Source: Streptomyces sp. TRM68416 (GTDB lineage: Bacteria; Actinomycetota; Actinomycetes; Streptomycetales; Streptomycetaceae). From it: 64,000 nt of DNA. Each line of letters opens with the position of its first letter. Within the stretch, counting starts at the first letter, position 1. The stretch covers positions 248,001 to 312,000 of the forward strand of contig NZ_JACVWU010000004.1 of NCBI RefSeq assembly GCF_014596915.1. Reading direction: 5' to 3'. Position numbers and translations under genes: made by a program. The notes under the pieces were generated by a model. It was given only the letters and a program-made list of their open reading frames with translations, ran no database searches and was not told the origin of the DNA. Shown here one piece after another: positions 57,761 through 64,000 of this stretch.

Positions 57761-57825
57761 GGAACGTTCCTCCCGGGGTAGGCGGCGGGCCCGCGCCACG
57801 GATGTGGGCGGGCCCGTGCGGGTGG

Positions 57826-57947
57826 GTGTCAGGCCGGGGTGTCAGGGGTGTCACGCCGGGGGCGTCACGCGTTTCTGACACCGGGTTTGCCTAGGGTTTT
57901 GGGTGTCAGGCGGCCGTGACGGTGTCAGGCGTCAGGCTGGTGTCAGG
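57826..57947. repeat. Cluster of GTGTCAGG octamers at the 3' end of traB; candidate transfer site
   Basis: Exact GTGTCAGG at 57826, 57839, 57903, 57922 and 57940; one-base variants at 57848, 57929 and 57862 (two changes); one inverted copy at 57875-57882. The last overlaps the traB stop codon. TraB proteins recognise clusters of 8-bp repeats (TRS) in the clt locus, which in pSVH1 lies next to traB. The location therefore fits. Confidence 0.75.
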
Positions 57948-60006
57948 CGGCCGTGAGCATGGGGACGATTCGCCATCGGCCTGTGGTGTTCGTCGCCTCC
58001 AACCGCCCGTCCATGGCCGCTTCCTTGAGGCGGGCGGACACCCAGGGGCGGGAGAGGTTGTTGCGGTCGCACCAGTCCATGAAGTCCCGCGGGCCGACGA
58101 CCATCTGTCCCGCTGCTTCGAATTCCGCGAGCGCGGCGGCGAACAGTTGGCGGGCTTCCTCCGGCGACGGCTTGCGTCCGGTGTCGTGTCCGAAGAGCGG
58201 GGTGTCGTCGCCTTCCTCCGGTGCGGGAAGCTCGGCCTCGGGGTCGATGTCCGCGTCCTCCGGGTCGACCAGCAGACCGCTGTACTCCATGTCGTCCTCC
58301 TCCTCGACAGCCCGCAGCGCCGCCGGCTCACCGGTGCTGGCGGGTGCGGTGCGGCCGGTGTAGGCGTGTCCGGCGACGCCGGAGGCGGCCTGCGCGGTGA
58401 CCGGGTCGGCGACCGCGCCGTTGGCCTGCGCCCATGCGGCGAGCCGTTCCATGACCGGCACGGCCCGCAGGGTGAAGCGGCGGGTGCGCCCCGGCGAGGG
58501 GTAGCGGACTTCCTCGATGCCCGGGGAGACGACGTAGCAGTAGCCCGGCCGCCGGTTGCCCCACGCTCCGGGGTGGGCGCCCGCGTCGATGACCGTCTCC
58601 GGCAGCGAGAACCCCTCATCGCGCGGGTCGCAGCCGAGTGCGATCACGGATGGCAGGGAGGCGCGGGTGGAGGTGGACATCTGGTCGTACGACGGACGCT
58701 GCAACGACACGATCAGCGAGATACCGGCGGACCGGGCTTCCTGGGCGATGCCGGTGAACGCGTCGTCGCCCATCGCGCGGAGGGTGTTGGCGGCTTCCTC
58801 GAACCAGGCGACCAGGAACGGCATCCCCGCACAGCCGCAGGCGCGGCCGTCCGCGCGGCAGGAGTGCTCCGGGGCGTTCTGCACCCGGGCCGCGGCGGGA
58901 ACCCACTGACGGTAGCCGTGCGAGCCGAGCCAGCGCGTACGCGCCGGGATGGCCGCCTCGACGGCGGCCACCATGACCTCCGTCTGCGAGCCACCCTCCG
59001 CAGCCCAGTCCAGGCCCGCCCGCACGGGTGCGAAGTCCTGGAACGCCTTGGGGTCGGAGAACCACACGATCACATCCGTGCGGGACTGGATCTCAGTGAG
59101 CAGGTTCAGGGCAGCGTCGCCCTTGCCGGACCCGGTGCCGCCCGCGACCAGCACGTGCGTGGAGTTGCGCCCCGCGTCCGGATCACCCGGAAGCCAGATC
59201 ACAAGCGGGGCGCCATCGTCGTAGCGGCCGATGACCAGCGGATCGGCGATCGAGCCACCCAGGTTGGAGGGACCCTCCCACTCCACGACCTCGGCGAGCA
59301 TGTCTTCCGGCACGATGACCAGGTCGCCGCGCCGCTCGGAGTCGGGGTCGGGGCTGTAGCGGACGGCGGACTTCGGCAGGTCCAGCGCGGACGCGATCCG
59401 GGCCAGCGCTTTGGCCACGTCGTCGTTGGTCTGCTCACCGGGCTGCAGCGCGAGCGGCGCGGTGACCCGGTTGGGCTCCACCTTCGCCGCGCCGATCTGC
59501 GCCCGCGCCAGACCCACCTTCTCCAGCAGGCCCCCGTCCGAACTGCCCGCGACCCCATCGACGTTGTTGCGCAGGACCACCCGGACGTTCCAGGACAGGG
59601 CCACGGCGGGCCCGCCCATCAGGTACAGGTCGTCGACCGGCCCGGCCGTCGGGCCCGCGAGGCAGGCGGCGGTCACCCACGCAGATCCGGCCGCCACCGT
59701 GACGGCCGAGTGCAGGCGACGCTGCTTGGTGGTCGACCTGCCCGCGGCCCAGGTGACGCCGGTCAGCGCCACCGACGCCAGCGTGAGGCCGACGCCGGCC
59801 GCCGTGTTGTCCGGCCACCGCCAGTGCCCCAACGCGCCGACCAGGCCGGCGGCGCCCCACGTGAGCCACGGCGGGATGTGCGGCTTGGCCTTGTGCAGCA
59901 GGTACGCCCTGACGGTGCCGTTCTCCGGTCCGCCGTTGGGGTCCATGACGTAGCCGGGCATGCCGTCGGGGTAGTAGGTCGTCATGCTGCTTCGATCACG
60001 GGCCAT
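57943..60006 (-). CDS. traB: TraB-type conjugative DNA translocase (FtsK/SpoIIIE family)
   Basis: 687 residues, ATG at 60006. Membrane segments at residues about 45-130 (WLTWGAAGLVGALGHWRWPD, GVGLTLASVALTGVTWAAGR). Walker A VLVAGGTGSGKGDAALNLLT near 292, IVWFSDPKAFQDFAPVRAGL, a zinc-like RADGRACGCAG insertion, Walker B FLVAWFEEAANTLRAM, SAGISLIVSLQRPSYDQM. The C-terminal winged helix (MDWCDRNNLSRPWVSARLKE) would bind the recognition octamers. It is the central and often sole essential protein for dsDNA transfer in Streptomyces. Confidence 0.92.
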   Translation of the reverse strand: MARDRSSMTTYYPDGMPGYVMDPNGGPENGTVRAYLLHKAKPHIPPWLTWGAAGLVGALGHWRWPDNTAAGVGLTLASVALTGVTWAAGRSTTKQRRLHSAVTVAAGSAWVTAACLAGPTAGPVDDLYLMGGPAVALSWNVRVVLRNNVDGVAGSSDGGLLEKVGLARAQIGAAKVEPNRVTAPLALQPGEQTNDDVAKALARIASALDLPKSAVRYSPDPDSERRGDLVIVPEDMLAEVVEWEGPSNLGGSIADPLVIGRYDDGAPLVIWLPGDPDAGRNSTHVLVAGGTGSGKGDAALNLLTEIQSRTDVIVWFSDPKAFQDFAPVRAGLDWAAEGGSQTEVMVAAVEAAIPARTRWLGSHGYRQWVPAAARVQNAPEHSCRADGRACGCAGMPFLVAWFEEAANTLRAMGDDAFTGIAQEARSAGISLIVSLQRPSYDQMSTSTRASLPSVIALGCDPRDEGFSLPETVIDAGAHPGAWGNRRPGYCYVVSPGIEEVRYPSPGRTRRFTLRAVPVMERLAAWAQANGAVADPVTAQAASGVAGHAYTGRTAPASTGEPAALRAVEEEDDMEYSGLLVDPEDADIDPEAELPAPEEGDDTPLFGHDTGRKPSPEEARQLFAAALAEFEAAGQMVVGPRDFMDWCDRNNLSRPWVSARLKEAAMDGRLEATNTTGRWRIVPMLTAA

Positions 60007-60018
60007 GGCCCGACCTCC

Positions 60019-60582
60019 TTACTGCTGAGCCCAGTTCATGACCGGTTGAGCGGGACGCCGGGCACGGTGACGCACCCGGTTGATCTCTTCCTCGTACTCC
60101 TGCTGGAACGCGGAGTAGCAGGCGGCGGCGTTCTTTGCCGCGTCGCGCATGCCGTCGGCGGCCTTGCGCATCTTGCGGGCCACCTTCCGTGCCCGGATGC
60201 GGGAGCCGAACGCGCGGCCCTCCGGGTCCGGCACGGCCGCCAGCACGCTTTCGAGGATCTCGGCACCCATCGCGATCTCGATGGACAGCGTCACCCCGGC
60301 CGCCCGCAGGGTGTTGCAGTAGTTGCGCACCTGCGCCGGAGAGGTGAACTCCGGCGCGGGCAACAGGGACTGCGAGCGCGAACCACCGCCCGCGCGGGCC
60401 CGGCCCCCGCCGCGGTTGTTGTTGACGGTGAGGTTGATCGGCGGGACGAACGAGCCGCCCACCGCGCCGACGAACCCGCCCACCGCAGCGCCCGCGTTCG
60501 CGAACTTGTTGCCCTTGTTGTTGGCCGCAGCGCTCGCGCCGCCGCCGGTGCGGCCGTTGCCGTTACGCGTAGGGGTTGCCAT
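60019..60582 (-). CDS. Hypothetical transfer-region protein, 187 aa
   Basis: ATG at 60582. Gly/Ala/Asn-rich N-terminal 70 residues with a hydrophobic GAAVGGFVGAVGGSFVPPIN and a basic patch (RGGGRARAGGGSRS), then a helical core: SPAQVRNYCNTLRAAGVTLS, SRIRARKVARKMRKAADGMR, ACYSAFQQEYEEEINRVRHR. It precedes traB by 12 bp. In similar elements a gene of this size is annotated as hypothetical or plasmid transfer protein. Partner of TraB is an inference. Confidence 0.7.
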   Translation of the reverse strand: MATPTRNGNGRTGGGASAAANNKGNKFANAGAAVGGFVGAVGGSFVPPINLTVNNNRGGGRARAGGGSRSQSLLPAPEFTSPAQVRNYCNTLRAAGVTLSIEIAMGAEILESVLAAVPDPEGRAFGSRIRARKVARKMRKAADGMRDAAKNAAACYSAFQQEYEEEINRVRHRARRPAQPVMNWAQQ

Positions 60583-60599
60583 CTGGCGACCTCCTCAAG

Positions 60600-61097
60600 T
60601 CAGTGGGTGCGGCGGATGAAGAGCCAGACGGTCTGCGCCATGATGAGAGCCAGCAGCCAGACAAGCGGCAGGGCACCGGCCCAAGGGCCGAACCCGGCCG
60701 CCAGCGCGGCCCACGTGAACGCGAGCGTGGCGAACATGCCCAGGGCGAAGCGCCAGAGCAGGGTGGACCCGTGCGCGGGGCGCGAGCGCTGCATGACGGC
60801 GAACCACACCGCCGGCGCGAACGCAGCGGGGGCGAGCACAAGTGCGGACCACCAGGCGATGGTGTGCATCAGCGTGGTCACGCCCAGGGCCAGCACGGCG
60901 AAACCGGTCGGCGCGAGCGCCTGACGCACGCTCCACAGTCCGCGGCCCACAAAGCCGAGTGCCTCGCGGGTCAGGGAGGGCTGCTCCGGAACGACGACCA
61001 CGAACGGCTGTGAGCGGCGCCCGCGTTGACGCGGGAGCTGGACGGTGTGGACACCGGCGGCGGTCCTCACCTTGCGGGTACGGGTATGGCTGGACAC
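60600..61097 (-). CDS. Spd-type membrane protein, 165 aa
   Basis: GTG at 61097 with AAGGAG seven bases upstream. Basic N-terminal 60 residues (SSHTRTRKVRTAAGVHTVQL), then four hydrophobic segments: APTGFAVLALGVTTLMHTIA, WSALVLAPAAFAPAVWFAVM, WRFALGMFATLAFTWAALAA, ALPLVWLLALIMAQTVWLFI. Layout and position just upstream of traB fit Spd membrane proteins that pass the element between mycelial compartments. No enzymatic motif. Confidence 0.72.
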   Translation of the reverse strand: MSSHTRTRKVRTAAGVHTVQLPRQRGRRSQPFVVVVPEQPSLTREALGFVGRGLWSVRQALAPTGFAVLALGVTTLMHTIAWWSALVLAPAAFAPAVWFAVMQRSRPAHGSTLLWRFALGMFATLAFTWAALAAGFGPWAGALPLVWLLALIMAQTVWLFIRRTH

Positions 61098-61167
61098 AGT
61101 GAATCTCCTTGATGCGGAGGGTGATTGAGGCGGTGCGCTGTTCCCCGGAGTCATGCCGAGGCAGGCT

Positions 61168-61224
61168 CACCGGGTCTGCACCGGGTCTGCGAGGGTGCCG
61201 CTCGCCGGGGCTCACCGGGTCTGC
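61168..61224. repeat. Three CACCGGGTCTGC repeats (GACCCGGT on minus strand)
   Basis: Copies at 61168-61179, 61179-61190 (offset 11 bp) and 61213-61224 (offset 34 bp), one and three helical turns. Read on the minus strand each contains GACCCGGT, one base from GACCCGGA, the octamer I recall for TraB of pSVH1. They lie in a 270-bp gene-free stretch upstream of the Spd-type gene. Confidence 0.75.
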
Positions 61225-61259
61225 TTCACTGGTGCTCGACTGCTTCCGGCAGTCGCAAC

Positions 61260-61292
61260 GAGGGCCAGCCCAATTGGCGTGGGCTGGCCCTC
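61260..61292 (-). terminator. Hairpin terminator upstream of the transfer genes
   Basis: 13-bp perfect stem GAGGGCCAGCCCA with its complement and a seven-base loop. It ends the operon that comes from the right edge, so genes from 61097 leftward need their own promoter in 61098-61259. Confidence 0.85.
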
Positions 61293-61370
61293 ATTGATGT
61301 GTGCCGGACGGCTGCTTCAGGGCTGTGCGTCCTCCGCGTCGGTCAGCGCGGCGTACGCGCGGCCCATGGG

Positions 61371-61574
61371 TCATCCCTTGCGGGGATAGGTGTGGCCGGC
61401 GGGCGGGTAGAGGGCCACGTGCTGGTCGGCCAGCAGGCCCTCCATCACGACCGCCTCGAAGTCGGCGTGCAGCTCCGTGACCGGGTCGTAGGCGAACGCG
61501 ATGTCGGCGGCGTCCAGCAGACGGTTGGTGCGGGCGCGGTCGTCGCCCGGCAACTCACACACGGGGTGTTTCAT
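61371..61574 (-). CDS. Hypothetical element protein, 67 aa
   Basis: ATG at 61574, overlapping the upstream stop. MKHPVCELPGDDRARTNRLL, DAADIAFAYDPVTELHADFE, AVVMEGLLADQHVALYPPAG: acidic helix in the middle and a short strand end. Last gene before the hairpin terminator. No family recognised. Confidence 0.6.
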   Translation of the reverse strand: MKHPVCELPGDDRARTNRLLDAADIAFAYDPVTELHADFEAVVMEGLLADQHVALYPPAGHTYPRKG

Positions 61575-61981
61575 GACTGACCTCCCAGGTCAGAGCCGTT
61601 GGCCGAAGGATCGGGGTAGGCACACGACACGCACATGCCGAGTGAGGTCGGCCGGCAGTAGTCGTAGGTGAAGCGGCACTTGGGGCAGGTGCGCCGCGCC
61701 AGCATCGCCAGCGCGAGAGCGCCCCACTTGCGCGAGGTCATCGGCCGCACCGGCAGAGCGCGGTCGATGCGGTAGAGGTAGGCCACCTTCGCCCCCGACC
61801 TCCGGCCGCGATGGCGCAGCATCACCTGCGCCACGACCGGCTGACCTCCGGGCCGCAGGCCACGTTCGCGGAGCTGGCGGCGGGTGGCCAGACCGTTGGG
61901 GGCGTAGCGCCAGGGGTAGGTGGGGATCCCATAGCGGGCACCGATGGGATCGAAGCACTTGCTGTAGGCGGCACCCATCAC
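61571..61981 (-). CDS. Zinc-ribbon protein with RRQ motif, 136 aa
   Basis: GTG at 61981 (GTGATG; the second codon ATG is equally possible). GLATRRQLRERGLRPGGQPV is the RRQxL motif I recall from actinobacterial element proteins; VVAQVMLRHRGRRSGAKVAY and the C-terminal CPKCRFTYDYC ... MCVSCAYP make a four- to five-Cys zinc ribbon. Overlaps the DUF2637-like gene by 4 bp. Probably nucleic-acid binding; function unknown. Confidence 0.7.
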   Translation of the reverse strand: MMGAAYSKCFDPIGARYGIPTYPWRYAPNGLATRRQLRERGLRPGGQPVVAQVMLRHRGRRSGAKVAYLYRIDRALPVRPMTSRKWGALALAMLARRTCPKCRFTYDYCRPTSLGMCVSCAYPDPSANGSDLGGQS

Positions 61982-62988
61982 TGCCCCGCAATGGCGAGTT
62001 CAGCGTGACTGCCCGCGCCGGGGGCGCGGTGGTCGGCGTAGCGGTGGGAGACCCAGCCGACCGACCAGCCGCACAGCTCCGCCGCCTGGCGCACCGACAG
62101 CCCCGCGGCGAACGCGGCGGCCACGATCCGGCGTGCTTCGTCCTCCGGCAGCTTGGTCCCGGCCGGGCCGCGTTGCAGCAGTGCGGCCCGTTCACGCTCC
62201 GCACGCTCCTGGCGTTCACGGCGTTCACGCTCGGCCTTTTCGGCGTGCTCGCGCTGCTCGGCTTCCGCCTGCTGCCGGGCCTGCTGTTCAAGCCTCAGCC
62301 GCTCCTGTTCACGCTGTTCATGCAAGCGTTCACGGCGTTCACGCTCCTGCCGCTCGGCCGCTTCCGCCCGCTCCCGGGCCTCCCGCTCCTCGCGGCGCTG
62401 CCGCTCTTCCCGCTCGGCCTGCTCACGGGCCAGGCGGGCTTCGTGTTCACGCTGTTCACGCGCCAACTGCGCGGCGTGCTCGCGCTCCTCACGGGCCTCG
62501 GCGCGGGCCCGCTCGGCACGCTCCCGGGCCGCCTGCTCGCGCCGCTCCCGCTCGGCCCGCTGCTCGGCCTCCACAGCGGCAACGGCGCAGGTGATGGCGC
62601 GCCGGTAGGCCAGGCTGGTCTCCGCCGTGACGATCAGCAGCAGCGGCGCGACCGCGTGTACGGCCACCCCGACCAGGTCTTTCTTCAGTGCGGAGTCGGC
62701 GGTGTTCAGGGCCAGGGTCATCAGCCCGGTCATCCACCGCAGCGCGATGGGCCAGCGTCCGCCGTGCCCGCCAAGGCGGGCCAGCACGTCATCGAGCTTG
62801 ACCACGATGACGACCGCGGCATCCACCACGAGCGGCAGGATCGGGGCCGTCCAGTCCCACTCATCGGCCGTGTGCGCGGCCATCAGCGGCGTGACCGTGA
62901 GGATGGAGTACAGCATCGCCCCGCACACGATCAGCCACGTGCCGCCCGACAGCGCGCGCTCGGCTGAACGCGTCTGAACACTGTTCAC
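61978..62988 (-). CDS. DUF2637/Spd-like membrane protein with coiled coil and helix-turn-helix
   Basis: 336 residues, GTG at 62988. Four membrane helices in residues about 12-128 (GGTWLIVCGAMLYSILTVTP, APILPLVVDAAVVIVVKLDD, VAVHAVAPLLLIVTAETSLA), then an unbroken charged coiled coil at about 135-285 (many EREA/REQAE heptads), then a helix-turn-helix (LSVRQAAELCGWSVGWVSHR). Such proteins are typical TraB companions in these elements. The coiled coil is encoded by highly repetitive GC-rich DNA that yields long false frames on the other strand. Confidence 0.85.
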   Translation of the reverse strand: MNSVQTRSAERALSGGTWLIVCGAMLYSILTVTPLMAAHTADEWDWTAPILPLVVDAAVVIVVKLDDVLARLGGHGGRWPIALRWMTGLMTLALNTADSALKKDLVGVAVHAVAPLLLIVTAETSLAYRRAITCAVAAVEAEQRAERERREQAARERAERARAEAREEREHAAQLAREQREHEARLAREQAEREERQRREEREARERAEAAERQERERRERLHEQREQERLRLEQQARQQAEAEQREHAEKAERERRERQERAERERAALLQRGPAGTKLPEDEARRIVAAAFAAGLSVRQAAELCGWSVGWVSHRYADHRAPGAGSHAELAIAGQ

Positions 62989-63515
62989 GCCGCACCCCCT
63001 ACCGGCTCCGGAGCGGGCACGAACGCACGCCGGAACCCGTTGCAGGCCGTGTCGTAGATGAACGCCTCACACCGCCACCGAACCGCGGCCAGCGGGCGTT
63101 CATCGGAGGGCACCCACCCGTCCGGGGCCACCCCGTGGGTGGCGGTGTCGGCGTGCGCGTCCTCGCGGGAGGCGTAGATGGTGTGCGGCCGGCCGTAGTG
63201 CAGCAGCAGCGTCAGCGCCCGCCCCTGCAGCGACTCGCCCTGAAGCTCCTCGCGAAGGCGGCAGATCTCGGCATGCGTGCGCTGCAACTCCTGCTGCACG
63301 GACGCCAGTTCCTCGCGCGTGCGGGCCAGGCTCTCGCCCGCCTCGCACGCGGCCGACTCCGCGCGCTCCGCGCGGCCGGTCGCGGCGCTCAGCTCCCGCG
63401 CGTGCCGGCCGAACACCGCCCCCGCCGCCCCGATGGCCTGCCGGGCCTGCTCACGAGCCGCACCAACCTGATCCTCAAGGCCCGCGATACGCGCCCGCGT
63501 GGTGATGCGGATCAT
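62985..63515 (-). CDS. Hypothetical coiled-coil protein, 176 aa
   Basis: ATG at 63515. Residues 1-100 are a long coiled coil (GLEDQVGAAREQARQAIGAA, LARTREELASVQQELQRTHA, EICRLREELQGES). The C-terminal 75 residues form a compact beta domain (TLLLHYGRPHTIYASREDAH, PDGWVPSDERPLAAVRWRCE). It overlaps neighbours on both sides. A scaffold or regulatory role is possible; no family recognised. Confidence 0.65.
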   Translation of the reverse strand: MIRITTRARIAGLEDQVGAAREQARQAIGAAGAVFGRHARELSAATGRAERAESAACEAGESLARTREELASVQQELQRTHAEICRLREELQGESLQGRALTLLLHYGRPHTIYASREDAHADTATHGVAPDGWVPSDERPLAAVRWRCEAFIYDTACNGFRRAFVPAPEPVGGAA

Positions 63516-63835
63516 GCCGCACCCCCGTCCACAACGGGCACGTCGGCGTAGCCGACCAGACGCACCTTGGCACCGGCGTAGTCGGTCAACGCGGTCAGCA
63601 CGCGCGTCATGCCCTCGCCCTGCACCCCGTGCGTCACCTTCTCCGGTGCCACGGCCAGCGCCTCGCGCCACACCTCGAACGCGCCCAAGTCGTCGTAGAT
63701 GCTCAGCCGGAGCTGGGCCGGGAAGATGTCGCTCACGTGCACTACAGGCGCCGGCAGGTGCCCGAAGTCCGCACTCAGCAGGCGCAGCGCCCGCAGGGCC
63801 ACGGCCAGGTCATCGAGCGTTGCAGCTTCGCTCAT
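63512..63835 (-). CDS. Hypothetical element protein, 107 aa
   Basis: ATG at 63835. N-terminal helix (TLDDLAVALRALRLLSADFG), then strands PAPVVHVSDIFPAQLRLSIY and a helix (EVWREALAVAPEKVTHGVQG), ending with AGAKVRLVGYADVPVVDGG. A small alpha/beta domain of unknown function, common in Streptomyces integrated elements. Overlaps neighbours by 4 bp. Confidence 0.63.
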   Translation of the reverse strand: MSEAATLDDLAVALRALRLLSADFGHLPAPVVHVSDIFPAQLRLSIYDDLGAFEVWREALAVAPEKVTHGVQGEGMTRVLTALTDYAGAKVRLVGYADVPVVDGGAA

Positions 63836-64000
63836 GCCGCCACCCCCCGACGCACGGCACGGCGGCGGGCGGGGCGGGCCAGCGGGACCACGTTGAACAG
63901 GTCCGGGTGGTTCTCGACGACCCGCGCGGCCAGGCGGATCAGGTCCTCGGGCAGGCTGCGGAACTCGGGGTCGGCGAGGATGTCGCGCGCCGCGTCCAGC
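63832..64000 (-). CDS. Hypothetical element protein, C-terminal part (start off window)
   Basis: Open to the right edge; the visible 55 residues are LDAARDILADPEFRSLPEDL, IRLAARVVENHPDLFNVVPL and a basic end (ARPARRRAVRRGVAA). The TGA overlaps the ATG of the 107-residue gene. Helical and probably a small protein, but too little is present for an identity. Confidence 0.6.
   Translation of the reverse strand, partial: LDAARDILADPEFRSLPEDLIRLAARVVENHPDLFNVVPLARPARRRAVRRGVAA

Larger units (their letters stand above)
49871..64000. mobile_element. Actinomycete integrative and conjugative element (left portion)
   Basis: Adjoins tRNA-Thr and carries tyrosine integrase, excisionase, DUF3631 replication protein with iterons, primase-polymerase, SSB, TraB translocase and a DUF2637/Spd protein. 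All genes face left toward the tRNA. This matches the pSAM2-like class of elements that excise, replicate and move as double-stranded DNA. The right end and second attachment site are beyond the window. Confidence 0.9.

Noticed and set aside
57916..60924. 1000-codon rightward frame opposite traB
   Set aside because: Shadow of TraB and the 187-residue gene, both with clear domains or overlapping-operon context.
61109..61297. Small rightward frames over the GACCCGGT repeats
   Set aside because: Serine/arginine/glycine-rich shadows over repeats and a hairpin, no ribosome site or family resemblance.

Overview
The window is high-GC actinobacterial DNA from a Streptomyces chromosome. The evidence is very strong G/C bias at third codon positions, many GTG and TTG starts, and a chromosomal block whose order (bldG, its anti-sigma partner, hppA, a lipoprotein, a methyltransferase, topA, tmk, holB, a secreted hydrolase) I recall from the S. 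coelicolor bldG region.

Two integrated elements flank this block. Region 1 (1 to about 26110) is one end of a prophage. A large serine integrase sits at the right end. A divergent XRE-type repressor and a small excisionase lie next to it. A long leftward operon follows: antirepressor-like protein, replication initiator, DnaC-type loader, DnaB helicase, then a block of small membrane and zinc-binding proteins ending in an FtsK/TraB-type DNA translocase. After a tRNA gene and a terminator come HNH nuclease, terminases, portal, minor head protein, scaffold, capsid and connectors; the tail genes run off the left edge. The DUF2637-type membrane protein plus FtsK/TraB block is what one expects in a conjugative element, so the prophage looks like a phage/integrative-element hybrid. 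Its tRNA has initiator-tRNA identity features.

Region 2 (26107-49870) is the host chromosome. It begins with a Tad pilus cluster whose ATPase gene has been cut by the prophage inside the Walker A (P-loop) motif. TadB, TadC, a Flp-type pilin and two TadE-like proteins follow. Next are a divergent DEAD/DEAH helicase, BldG and its anti-sigma partner, proton-pumping pyrophosphatase, a lipoprotein, a methyltransferase, topoisomerase I with a lysine-rich tail, an unusual membrane protein/thymidylate kinase/coiled-coil fusion, DNA polymerase III delta prime, a secreted alpha/beta hydrolase and tRNA-Thr(CGT).

Region 3 (about 49871-64000, running off the right edge) is an actinomycete integrative and conjugative element inserted at the 3' end of tRNA-Thr. 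It carries a tyrosine integrase, an excisionase, a DUF3631 replication ATPase overlapping a cluster of 9-bp iterons, a primase-polymerase, SSB, a TraB translocase with nearby short-repeat clusters that could be the transfer locus, and a DUF2637/Spd-like membrane protein. Between primase-polymerase and SSB, two nearly identical 66-bp repeats bracket a two-gene cassette: a cytosine methyltransferase and a PP-loop (PAPS-reductase-like) ATPase.

Within each element almost all genes overlap by 1 to 14 bp (many GTGA/ATGA junctions), so they are probably read as a few long leftward operons. All homology statements are from memory and pattern recognition; no database search was made.
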